A DNA stretch of 7,030 nt from Nitrospira sp. (GCA_030456405.1 JAKDNQ010000108.1:1-7030), one strand, 5' to 3'; shown: positions 1 to 5,837, counted from the first letter of the stretch. Notes: generated by a model not told the origin, from the letters alone. Program-made: numbers and translations.

Positions 1-187
1 GCTCGCCCAGGAGGATCAATACGTGGCCGAGATACCGGTGAGCATCCGGATCGTCGGGCGCCTCGGCCAGCCGCATTTCGCAAAGCCGCCGCGCCGCTGG
101 CGCATCATCCAGCCTCAACGCATTGTTGACCGATTCCAGCAGGAACGAGGGAGCCGGGGATTCGTCAGTCGTATGTGAAGTCAGCAT
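1..187 (-). CDS. TPR-like protein, N-terminal part (runs off left edge)
   Basis: The minus strand has an open frame from an ATG at 187-185 to the window edge, giving 62 residues that begin MLTSHTTDESPAPSFLLESV. A good ribosome binding site (GAGGAG, 4 bases before the ATG) supports the start. Residues about 18-60 look like one and a half tetratricopeptide-type helix pairs: the stretch AARRLCEMRLAEAPDDPDAH followed by RYLGHVLILLGE has the alternating small/large spacing and the P-D-D-P turn typical of TPR units. No signal peptide or catalytic motif is visible, so the function cannot be named; TPR proteins usually act as protein-protein scaffolds. It is divergent from vapB and the two share a 56-bp spacer. 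The frame is too short inside the window for a firm family call. Confidence 0.6.
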   Translation of the reverse strand, partial: MLTSHTTDESPAPSFLLESVNNALRLDDAPAARRLCEMRLAEAPDDPDAHRYLGHVLILLGE

Positions 188-207
188 GATGCTCCTCTTC
201 ATCTGCC

Positions 208-236
208 TTGACCACGATGCCTGGACTGTGCATACT
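208..236 (+). promoter_or_regulatory. Sigma-70 type promoter of vapBC
   Basis: A -35-like TTGACC (208-213) and a -10-like CATACT (231-236) are separated by exactly 17 bases. The expected transcription start is about 243, one base before the vapB ATG at 244, so the mRNA would be leaderless or nearly so. No Shine-Dalgarno sequence precedes that ATG, which agrees with this. The -10 overlaps an inverted repeat that may be the operator. Confidence 0.5.
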
Positions 237-242
237 GATGCA
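229..242 (+). promoter_or_regulatory. Inverted repeat over the vapBC -10, candidate operator
   Basis: TGCAT-ACTG-ATGCA is a perfect 5-bp inverted repeat with a 4-bp spacer. It overlaps the -10 hexamer and ends just before the vapB start codon. VapB-VapC complexes commonly repress their own promoter by binding such palindromes. The assignment as operator is inference from position and symmetry only. Confidence 0.35.
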
Positions 243-243
243 G

Positions 244-435
244 ATGAGAACGACGCTGAACATCGATGATCAACTCCTGAAACAAGCGACGAATCTGACC
301 GGCGTGCAGGAAAAGACCCAACTGATTCACTTGGGGCTTCGGGCCTTGATTTCTCGCGAAGCAGCTAAGCGACTGGCTCGTCTCGGTGGCGGCGACCCGC
401 ATGTGAAACCGATCCGCCGGCGCCGGTCGGCCTGA
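244..435 (+). CDS. vapB: VapB-family antitoxin
   Basis: This is a 63-residue protein starting MRTTLNIDDQLLKQATNLTG. The N-terminus (RTTLNIDDQLL, residues 2-12) matches the ribbon-helix-helix-like DNA-binding start of VapB antitoxins of the DUF2191 type. The middle (about 17-45) is helical, and the basic tail (PIRRRRSA) is the usual toxin-binding, disordered end. The frame is open further upstream, from a TTG at 208, but that TTG is the -35 element of the promoter, and the family homology begins at 244, so I chose 244. The gene lies 2 bp ahead of vapC (TGA at 433-435, ATG at 438), which indicates one operon with translational coupling. Expected role: neutralise VapC and, with it, repress the operon. 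The length is slightly short but within the family range. Confidence 0.85.
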   Translation: MRTTLNIDDQLLKQATNLTGVQEKTQLIHLGLRALISREAAKRLARLGGGDPHVKPIRRRRSA

Positions 436-437
436 CG

Positions 438-809
438 ATGCCGAGCCTGGTCGACACGTCCGTGTGGATCCAGCATTTGCGGCACGACTCTCCCCAGTTG
501 CGCCAGTTGCTTGAACAGGATCTCGTGCTGTGTCATCCCTTGGTCATCGGCGAACTGGCCTGCGGATACCTCACTCGACGTTCTGACGTGCTGCAGTCAT
601 TGCAACTCTTACCCGACACACCACGACTCGATTTCGATGAGATCTTGACGTTCGTAGACGCGCACCGGTTGTTCGGCCAGGGACTTGGATGGGTGGATGT
701 TCATTTACTGGCCTCAGCGCTTTTGGAACAGGTCACGATCTGGACATTGGATAAGCCCCTTCTGCGAGCTGCGCACCGATTGCACTGCGCATTTACTCCC
801 TTGTCGTAA
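438..809 (+). CDS. vapC: VapC-family PIN-domain ribonuclease toxin
   Basis: This is a 123-residue single-domain PIN protein. The four acidic residues of the PIN active site are present: D6 in LVDTSVWI, E39 in VIGELACG, D87 in WVDVHLLAS and D105 in WTLDKPL. These bind the Mg2+/Mn2+ ions used for RNA cleavage in VapC toxins, whose known targets are tRNAs or rRNA; the target here cannot be read from sequence. Length and motif spacing are normal, so the toxin appears intact. It follows vapB by 2 bp without its own Shine-Dalgarno sequence, so its translation probably depends on vapB translation, which would keep antitoxin in excess. It converges with the receptor gene, with 61 bp between the two stop codons. 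Confidence 0.9.
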   Translation: MPSLVDTSVWIQHLRHDSPQLRQLLEQDLVLCHPLVIGELACGYLTRRSDVLQSLQLLPDTPRLDFDEILTFVDAHRLFGQGLGWVDVHLLASALLEQVTIWTLDKPLLRAAHRLHCAFTPLS

Positions 810-844
810 GCACACAGCTCCTCATCTTTCCAGAGCGGAGTCGA

Positions 845-869
845 GGGACAGGCTCGGGGAGTCAGTCCC
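845..869. repeat. Hairpin repeat of the GGGACWGRCWC family between convergent genes
   Basis: The arms 845-855 (GGGACAGGCTC) and 859-869 (GAGTCAGTCCC) pair at 9 of 11 positions around a 3-base loop. On the minus strand it begins within two bases of the receptor stop codon (TGA, 873-871). Arm sequences are of the same family as the hairpins at 5235-5277 and 5288-5323. There is no T-tract on either strand, so it is not a classical rho-independent terminator, though it may protect or end the two convergent transcripts. Confidence 0.6.
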
Positions 870-870
870 C

Positions 871-3612
871 TCAGAAAAATATCCGGAGCGACGCGATGGC
901 GGTGATCGGCGCGCCGAAGCCGTTGCCGAAGTCAATAAAGCGCGGGATCTCGATATATTTGGCGTTGAGCACGTTGCGGATGTTGACGCTCAGATCGTAC
1001 CGTTCGTTGCCACGGTAGAAGAGCAGCGCATCCACCCGTTCATAGGCGTCGGTCTTGATCGCATTGGGGAACGTCAATTCATACCCTCCTTGGAAATAGA
1101 CGCCGCCCCCGAAGCCGAACCCTTGCAGAGGGCCGGACTGGAGCTGATAGTTGGCGAAGACGCGCCCCGTATAGTTACGCGGAACCTGAGTCGGATAGGC
1201 GCCGACAAACACCGGGTCGTTGTCTTCGGTAATCACGGCATCCAGGTAGAAGAAGTTGGCATTCAGCTTCAGACCGGGAATCGGTTGCCCGTTCACATCG
1301 AATTCCACGCCCTGATGGCGCTGCTCGCCGACCGCGACGGAAAATCGAGGGTCCGTTGGATCGAGCGTCGCGACATTGCGGCGATAGGTGCGAAACAGGG
1401 CGGTCGTGAGCAGGAGCCGGTCCTCGAACAAGTTGAGCTTGGCGCCGAGCTCATAATTGATGCCGGTCTCCGGCTCCAAGACTCCAGTGCGATTGAGCGC
1501 GAACGGTTGAGGGGCGAAGGACTGCTGGACACCGCCATAGACGTTCATCCAGGGGGTCACTTTCACGGTCGCGCCGGCCCGGCCGGTCAAGGCGGAGTCC
1601 GTTCGACCGGGCGAATCGGTTGTTGACACGTCCGCGTTGTCGTGCCGCCCCGCCAGCACGAGCGTCAGCCGCTCGAAGGGACGGATGACGGTCTGCCCGA
1701 ATACGCCGGTCTGTTTCAAGTTCGTGATGACACGGGGCAGCCCCAAGCTGGTCAAGACTGCATCGGACAACACGGGGATGCTGTTCCTCGGGTTGAACAC
1801 GTTGTCGATAAAGAACGGCGGTCCGTCTACCGGCAGAAATGGAAAGGCGGTAAGTAGGTTCTGCGTCATGTCGCGATAGTCGGCGCCGGCCAGGATCTCG
1901 TGCTTCTGCCCCAAAAGATTGAACTCCTTGCTGAGAAACAACTCGCCCGCATAGGTCTCGAAACGGATTTTGCGAAAGGCATTGCTGAGGTAGGTGTCGC
2001 CACTCGGGGAAATCCCGCTGTTATAGGGATAGGTATAGGGATAGATGCTATTGTCGGTCAGCTTGGACTTCTGGTACTTGCCCTTGGCGGTGAGCTTGAT
2101 GCCGTGAATGAACTGATGGTCGTAATGCGCTTCGCCCTCATAGCCCTTAAAGTTGGTATGGGCGCCTGCGTTGGCGCCGCCGCCGACGTTACGCGTGCGC
2201 GGCACGTTGAGCATCTTCCCATCGCTCGTGAGCGGCCAACCGGGATAGCTGGCGCCCTTGAATGTTTGATAGGTGCCGACCAGCAGCAACTTGCCGGCGC
2301 CTTTGAACAAGTCGAACTCGACGGATGGGTGGACGGTATATTGCCGAACCGGCGTGAAGTCGACGAAGTTGCCGCCTTCTTCGACGGCGAAGACCAAACG
2401 GCCACGGACGTTGTCATTGATCGGGAGAACGCCGTTGGCATCGATCAGGCCCCGATACAAGCCATAGGAGCCGATGTTGGACTCGACCTTCGCAAAATTA
2501 AGCCGTTGCGGGGTCTTCGTGATGCGGTTAATGACACCGCCCGGAGTGGCGGCGCCGCCGATGATGGAGGCGGGACCCTTGATGACTTCATACCGTTCGA
2601 CGATGCCCCAATCCGGGGCGAAGAGGCAATCGGTCGGCAAGCCATTGACCTTCATGCCGTTAAAGCTGCCGTTAAAGTTACACGCATTGAATCCTCGGAT
2701 ATCGATCGCTTCACTTCGCGACATTGTGGCGCTGGAGCGCGATACGCCGCTGACAGCTTCGAACGCGTCGCCCTGCGTGCGGGACAAGGTGTCTTTGATG
2801 ATATCCCGCGTGACGACGCCGATCGAGGTCGGAATCTCCTCGATGGCCATGTTGCTGCGCGTAACCGACGATGAAGTGTCGGCCTTGTAGCCATCCACCG
2901 GCGTGGTCCAGCTCGGCCGTTCCCGGACTTCTTTGACGACAATCTCCTTGATCTTGATCGGCTTCGGCTCGTCGGCAAGACCCGCCGATGGTGCGTCCGG
3001 TCTGACGGCTCCTGGCTGGTCCGCCTGTTGGAGCGTGACCGTGCCGGGGTTGGAAAACAGAAACCATAAGCCGGTTCCGGTCAAAATCCCCTGGAGCGCC
3101 CCTTCCGGCGTATAGTCGCCCTGCACGCCCTGGGTCCGACGGCCTGCGACAAGCTCGGACGGGTACAGCGACTGAACACCAGTGTGCCTGGAAAATTCGA
3201 TGAGCGCACCCTCCAACTCTCCCGCCGGGATATCGAACCGTTGCTTCGAACCCCCTTGCGGCTCCTCGTTCGCCACCAACCGGATACGGGGGGCAGGATG
3301 GCGATGAAGGTCCGATTTCCCGTTCGGGCGCCAGCCTGTCCGCTGGTTGGTTTTCGTCCCGAACGGATCGCGGTCCTGTTCCGGCTCGCGGGGGGTCGGT
3401 TTCCAATCCTCCGCTCGGACATCGGCCGGCACGCCAGGGTGATAGACGCTCAAGGCCAAGGCGGACAGGCTCGCGAGGAAGCTCCACACAAAACGTTGTC
3501 GCGTAGCGCCGACCTGTTCAGCGGTCGCCGCCGAGAGCGCCGCTTGCACGCGAGCCGCTGCAGCCCGATTTGCCACGGTGAAGTGAGTATGAGTGCGCTG
3601 CTGGTGCGCCAT
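871..3612 (-). CDS. TonB-dependent transducer-receptor (siderophore type, with STN signalling domain)
   Basis: This is a 913-residue outer-membrane receptor. Going from the chosen start: a long basic n-region and hydrophobic signal core (about 40-57), likely cleaved near DVRA/ED (67/68); a proline- and charge-rich linker (68-124); an STN secretin/TonB short N-terminal domain (125-197, starting RFDIPAGELEGAL); a TonB-box-like IKIKEIVV (about 219-226); a plug domain (about 247-367, with IDIRGFN and YEVIKGPASIIGGAATPGGV); then a 22-strand-type barrel ending in the outer-membrane signature SLRIFF. The STN domain marks it as a signalling receptor that also talks to FecR. The family imports ferric siderophores or ferric citrate using TonB energy; the plug resembles FhuE/FpvA-type receptors more than E. 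coli FecA, and the ligand is not predictable. Start choice: AAGGAG (3628-3623) lies 10 bases before the ATG at 3612 but only 1 base before an in-frame ATG at 3621. The gene is intact and preceded by fecR in the same orientation. Confidence 0.93.
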   Translation of the reverse strand: MAHQQRTHTHFTVANRAAAARVQAALSAATAEQVGATRQRFVWSFLASLSALALSVYHPGVPADVRAEDWKPTPREPEQDRDPFGTKTNQRTGWRPNGKSDLHRHPAPRIRLVANEEPQGGSKQRFDIPAGELEGALIEFSRHTGVQSLYPSELVAGRRTQGVQGDYTPEGALQGILTGTGLWFLFSNPGTVTLQQADQPGAVRPDAPSAGLADEPKPIKIKEIVVKEVRERPSWTTPVDGYKADTSSSVTRSNMAIEEIPTSIGVVTRDIIKDTLSRTQGDAFEAVSGVSRSSATMSRSEAIDIRGFNACNFNGSFNGMKVNGLPTDCLFAPDWGIVERYEVIKGPASIIGGAATPGGVINRITKTPQRLNFAKVESNIGSYGLYRGLIDANGVLPINDNVRGRLVFAVEEGGNFVDFTPVRQYTVHPSVEFDLFKGAGKLLLVGTYQTFKGASYPGWPLTSDGKMLNVPRTRNVGGGANAGAHTNFKGYEGEAHYDHQFIHGIKLTAKGKYQKSKLTDNSIYPYTYPYNSGISPSGDTYLSNAFRKIRFETYAGELFLSKEFNLLGQKHEILAGADYRDMTQNLLTAFPFLPVDGPPFFIDNVFNPRNSIPVLSDAVLTSLGLPRVITNLKQTGVFGQTVIRPFERLTLVLAGRHDNADVSTTDSPGRTDSALTGRAGATVKVTPWMNVYGGVQQSFAPQPFALNRTGVLEPETGINYELGAKLNLFEDRLLLTTALFRTYRRNVATLDPTDPRFSVAVGEQRHQGVEFDVNGQPIPGLKLNANFFYLDAVITEDNDPVFVGAYPTQVPRNYTGRVFANYQLQSGPLQGFGFGGGVYFQGGYELTFPNAIKTDAYERVDALLFYRGNERYDLSVNIRNVLNAKYIEIPRFIDFGNGFGAPITAIASLRIFF

Positions 3613-3734
3613 TGAGACCATTCTCCTTTTTGGGTTTGCGTGAGTCTCGTCAGGGTCGCCTGCTCATGCGCGAAGGCGATAGACGGAGCGTGACATATGA
3701 GGAGTAGGACGACGGCAAGGGCCGGAACCCTCAT
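3450..3734 (-). other. Short frame with clear signal peptide upstream of the receptor gene; status uncertain
   Basis: A minus-strand frame starts at an ATG (3734-3732) and opens with MRVPALAVVLLLICHAPSIA followed by FAHEQ. This is a textbook Sec signal peptide with a likely cleavage after AFA (residue 22). It lies in a different frame from the receptor. It runs past the receptor ribosome binding site and about 160 bases into the receptor gene, where its sequence turns arginine-rich and looks like an out-of-frame shadow. No Shine-Dalgarno sequence precedes the ATG. It could be a small secreted or leader peptide whose translation affects the receptor start, the decayed N-terminus of a lost gene, or chance. 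I lean to remnant or leader, with low confidence. Confidence 0.3.
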
Positions 3735-3775
3735 GTCGCGCGAGAAGTTTTTATCCCAGGTCTGACAGAGGCATG

Positions 3776-3848
3776 GTCATGCCCGCGAAGGCGGGCATCC
3801 AGTCGTTCCAAATTTCCTGGATTCCCGCTTGAAACATGCGGGAATGAC
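3776..3848. repeat. Paired dRS3-like palindromes (head-to-head repeat) between fecR and the receptor gene
   Basis: Two palindromes, ATGCCCGC-GAAG-GCGGGCAT (3779-3798) and ATTCCCGC-N9-GCGGGAAT (3821-3845), face each other. The left is preceded by GTC and followed by CCAG, and the right is preceded by CTGG and followed by GAC, so the whole 73-bp unit is an inverted repeat. The core resembles the ATTCCC-N8-GGGAAT dRS3 repeat described in Neisseria. The same architecture recurs at 5079-5163 on the other side of fecR. Confidence 0.75.
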
Positions 3849-3928
3849 GAGAAGGACAGTGATCAACTGCGGAATCCGGATTTATCCCCAACTTGAAACT
3901 TTTAAACTTGAAACTTGGAACTCAGGAT
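3849..3928. repeat. Short spacer with direct repeat behind fecR
   Basis: AACTTGAAACTT occurs twice, at 3890-3901 and 3905-3916, with a period of 15 bases, in an AT-rich patch directly after the fecR stop codon. Next to it on the minus strand is GGGGATAAAT (TTTATCCC at 3881-3888); the octamer GGGATAAA recurs at 3757-3750 shortly before the receptor gene. I see no gene here. A FecI-type promoter for the receptor should lie somewhere in 3613-3928, but no convincing -35/-10 pair could be fixed. Confidence 0.5.
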
Positions 3929-4969
3929 CTAAGGGCGTGACTTGGAGGCCGGCACCCGTTCGATGAGGATCAGATTGTCTCGGACCAGCCGCGCGCTGAT
4001 CGGCAGCGAAGCTTGCAGGGTTTCGACGACGTGATCGAGGTCTTGGATATTGAAGACGCCGCTCACTGGAAACTCTTCCAGGCTCGGATCGAGCAGTCTG
4101 ATGTCTTCCGTCCGGTAGCGGGCGATCTCCGCCAGGACCTGTTTGAGCGGTTGCGACCGGAAGACCAGCTTGCCCTCTTTCCAACTCCCGGCGCGATTCC
4201 GATCGAAGGCTTCGATCTCGGACATGAGGCCGTCTGCGCCGTAGGAGAGCTGTTGGCCACTGTGCAGTCTGACCGGTTGCGAGGCGAGGCCTGGGGCATC
4301 GGACGCATGGGCATCCACTTCGACGACGCCTTCCCAGACCGAGACGCGCACATCATTGGAAGATTTGTTGACGATGAACTGCGTGCCGATGTCGCGAACG
4401 GTCCCGTTGGCGACCTGCACGCTGAACGGACGCTTCTCGTCGCGCGAGACCGTGAACCAGGCCTCGCCGCGCTCCAACCGGATCGACCGCTCATGGCGGG
4501 AAAACTCCACCGCGAGTCTCGTGTCCGTGTTCAACGAGACGGTGGAGCCGTCCGCCAAGGTCACTTGCCGTTGTGCGCCTTTCGCTGTTTCGTACAGGAT
4601 GGTCTCAGGAAGACCGGTCCACCACCAGCCGGTCACGAGCAAGAGAAGGAGAGCGGTCGCGGCGGTTGCGGCTTGCCCCCATCTCCACCACGACCATCGA
4701 GATGCCGGCCGGCGACTCGCATCGTGGTCGGCCCAGAGATCCTCCGCCTTCTGGATTTCCGATTGCAACAACGGTTGCGCGTCGTCCAAGACCCCCCACA
4801 TCCGGGATACTGCATCGAATTCCCGGCGATGCTCCGGACTGGACGCCAACCAGGTGTCGAACTCCCGGCGATCGTCGCTCGTGGCTGAACCGGAATGGAG
4901 CCGCACAATCCAGCGGACCGCTTGTTCCCGCAAGGAACCGGATGGGGCAGTGGGATTCTGTTGCGTCAT
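3929..4969 (-). CDS. fecR: FecR-family anti-sigma factor / periplasmic signal transducer
   Basis: This is a 346-residue inner-membrane protein. The N-terminal cytoplasmic DUF4880 region (about 13-58: AVRWIVRLHSGSATSDDRREF, then EFDTWLASSPEHRREFDAV) is the sigma-binding anti-sigma part. One membrane helix spans about 97-118. The periplasmic FecR domain (about 123-220) shows GSTVSLNTDTRL, IRLERGEAWFTV and VRVSVWEGVVEV. The C-terminal region (about 267-337, KLVFRSQPLKQVLAEIARY onward) is the STN-like/DUF4974 part, which in PupR/FecR relatives contacts the receptor's signalling domain. The role is to receive the signal from the receptor and control the FecI sigma factor. The start ATG (4969) matches the family N-terminus, but the Shine-Dalgarno sequence is weak. 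Unusually for this family it is separated from fecI by 358 bp of repeats rather than being adjacent or overlapping. The gene itself looks intact. Confidence 0.92.
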   Translation of the reverse strand: MTQQNPTAPSGSLREQAVRWIVRLHSGSATSDDRREFDTWLASSPEHRREFDAVSRMWGVLDDAQPLLQSEIQKAEDLWADHDASRRPASRWSWWRWGQAATAATALLLLLVTGWWWTGLPETILYETAKGAQRQVTLADGSTVSLNTDTRLAVEFSRHERSIRLERGEAWFTVSRDEKRPFSVQVANGTVRDIGTQFIVNKSSNDVRVSVWEGVVEVDAHASDAPGLASQPVRLHSGQQLSYGADGLMSEIEAFDRNRAGSWKEGKLVFRSQPLKQVLAEIARYRTEDIRLLDPSLEEFPVSGVFNIQDLDHVVETLQASLPISARLVRDNLILIERVPASKSRP

Positions 4970-4981
4970 GCGTCTTGATCG

Positions 4982-5011
4982 ATCATAGCTCTATGAGGAT
5001 GAGACGAACAA
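4982..5011 (-). promoter_or_regulatory. Possible separate promoter for fecR
   Basis: On the minus strand TATGAT (4987-4982, 5 of 6 to the -10 consensus) lies 18 bases after TTGTTC (5011-5006, only 3 of 6 to the -35 consensus). Transcription would start near 4975, about 6 bases before the fecR ATG. It lies downstream of the inserted repeat element and could restore fecR expression if read-through from fecI is blocked. The call rests on the -10 match. Confidence 0.3.
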
Positions 5012-5039
5012 GAGCGGCGCCGCCCGCAGGTAGGAACTT

Positions 5040-5187
5040 CTAGTAGGCTGCGGGAAAACCCGGTGAAACGATGTTTCTGTCATTCCCGCGTAAGCGGGAA
5101 TCCAGGAATTCATTGAGAATATTGAAGGAGAATTTTCTGGACTCCCGCATTCGCGGGAGTGACGAGAGTTTTTTCGCAACCAGCTAG
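5040..5187. mobile_element. 148-bp miniature inverted-repeat element in the fecI-fecR gap
   Basis: The ends are imperfect inverted repeats of 20 bp: left CTAGTAGGCTGCGGGAAAAC (5040-5059) against the reverse complement of 5168-5187, CTAGCTGGTTGCGAAAAAAC, with 15 of 20 matching. The interior carries two facing palindromes, ATTCCCGC-GTAA-GCGGGAAT (5082-5101) and ACTCCCGC-ATTC-GCGGGAGT (5141-5160). Most of the element is therefore one long imperfect palindrome that would fold into a large hairpin in RNA. It has no coding capacity, and no target duplication could be fixed. It is best described as a MITE-like or REP-type non-autonomous element. Confidence 0.65.
5079..5163. repeat. Paired dRS3-like palindromes inside the miniature element
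   Basis: This has the same plan as 3776-3848: GTC, palindrome, TCCAG, spacer, CTGGA, palindrome, GAC. The first palindrome is an exact 20-bp ATTCCC-N8-GGGAAT. The second differs symmetrically (ACTCCC/GGGAGT), so the changes are compensated and the stem is preserved. Confidence 0.75.
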
Positions 5188-5234
5188 TCGTCGATCGTGA
5201 AGCGTGAAACGCCAGCGGTTGGGTAACGCACCGG
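5188..5234. repeat. Spacer with short tandem repeat
   Basis: CGTGAAG-CGTGAAA-CG (5196-5211) is a 7-base unit repeated about twice, between the miniature element and the first GGGACTGAC hairpin. No gene or promoter is evident. The gap 4970-5327 is thus almost wholly repeat sequence. Confidence 0.4.
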
Positions 5235-5277
5235 GGGACTGACACCCTTCCCCGCGTATGCGCGTGGTGTCTGTCCC
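5235..5277. repeat. Hairpin repeat GGGACTGACACC ... GGTGTCTGTCCC
   Basis: The outer arms 5235-5246 and 5266-5277 pair at 11 of 12 positions, and a smaller CGCG/CGCG stem sits in the loop. It shares arm sequences with the hairpins at 845-869 and 5288-5323. Repeats of this look are often found with REP-associated (Y1) transposases in other genomes; no such transposase gene is in this window. Confidence 0.65.
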
Positions 5278-5287
5278 CGTCCGAACC

Positions 5288-5323
5288 GGGACAGGCACCG
5301 TCGCAGACGACGGAGCCAGTCCC
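5288..5323. repeat. Strong hairpin repeat directly behind the fecI stop codon
   Basis: The arms 5288-5303 (GGGACAGGCACCGTCG) and 5308-5323 (CGACGGAGCCAGTCCC) pair at 14 of 16 positions around a 4-base loop. On the minus strand the stem begins 4 bases after the fecI TGA. There is no T-run, so it is not a standard rho-independent terminator, but a stem this close to the stop is likely to affect the 3' end or stability of the fecI message. Confidence 0.7.
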
Positions 5324-5327
5324 TAAG

Positions 5328-5837
5328 TCAGATATCCGTGAAGCGTTCTCGACAGAAGGCTGTCGCTTTGATGATGTGCTTTTCCACCATGCTGATCGAG
5401 ATGTCGAGATGCGCTGCAATCTCAGCATGGGAGCGTTCTTTGAATTTGTGGAGGAGAAACACTTGGCGACAGCGAGGGGGGAGCTCCATGAGGGCATCGT
5501 AGAGGAGACTGACCTGTTCCTTGGCCATGGCCACGGTTTCCTGCTCCGGCGGGGCGATGAGGGCGGACTGGACGTGGTCCGCATCCAACGACTCCTCGGC
5601 TCGCCGCTGCCGCTGCCGGAACAGATCGACCGTAAGATTGAACGCGGTCTTATAGAGAAAGGCTCGCGGCCGGTCGATCGGAGCCGACGAGCCCTGCGTG
5701 AGCACGCGAAGAAACGTTTCCTGCGCAACGTCCATCGCGGAGTCGCGCGACCGCAACTTGACCGTCAGGTACCGGACGAGTTCGTCGTAATACTCCCGGA
5801 AAAGAGAAAACCGCTCCGCTGGAATTTCGTGGGCCAC
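5328..5837 (-). CDS. fecI: FecI-type ECF sigma factor
   Basis: This is a 169-residue sigma-70 family protein with only regions 2 and 4, the ECF plan. Region 2 (about 12-78) contains YYDELVRYLTVKL and the core-binding/-10 segment DVAQETFLRVL. Region 4 (about 108-160) contains LPPRCRQVFLLHKFKERSHA, followed by the helix-turn-helix AEIAAHLDISISMVEKHI that reads the -35 element. Length is normal for FecI. The start is GTG at 5837-5835, preceded by AGGA six bases upstream; no ATG fits better. It directs RNA polymerase to the receptor gene promoter when FecR relays the surface signal. It is the first gene of the cassette, has its own promoter, and is followed by hairpin repeats rather than directly by fecR. 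It diverges from the DUF433 gene. Confidence 0.93.
   Translation of the reverse strand: MAHEIPAERFSLFREYYDELVRYLTVKLRSRDSAMDVAQETFLRVLTQGSSAPIDRPRAFLYKTAFNLTVDLFRQRQRRAEESLDADHVQSALIAPPEQETVAMAKEQVSLLYDALMELPPRCRQVFLLHKFKERSHAEIAAHLDISISMVEKHIIKATAFCRERFTDI

Noticed and set aside
845..869. Rho-independent terminator between vapC and the receptor gene
   Set aside because: The stem is present, but neither strand has a T-tract after it; kept as a repeat only.
685..1626. Long plus-strand open frame (313 codons) opposite the receptor gene
   Set aside because: It overlaps vapC and the receptor barrel in antisense, has no family-like motifs, and is explained by high GC and the codon bias of the real gene on the minus strand.
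1900..2874. Long plus-strand open frame (324 codons) inside the receptor gene
   Set aside because: The antisense receptor has a complete, motif-supported reading frame here; this frame is its mirror.
4013..4888. Plus-strand open frame (291 codons) opposite fecR
   Set aside because: Antisense shadow of an intact FecR protein, with no recognisable domain.
5079..5163. CRISPR-like appearance of repeated palindromes
   Set aside because: Only two facing palindromes with no regular direct repeats of constant length and no unique equal-length spacers.
5110..5298. Minus-strand 62-codon frame containing LVTPANAGVQ
   Set aside because: That peptide is simply the translation of the dRS3-like palindrome; such frames are repeat artefacts rather than genes.
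4991..5728. Minus-strand frame of 245 codons overlapping fecI in another frame
   Set aside because: It is arginine- and serine-rich, runs through the miniature element and hairpins, and competes with a clear FecI sigma factor.
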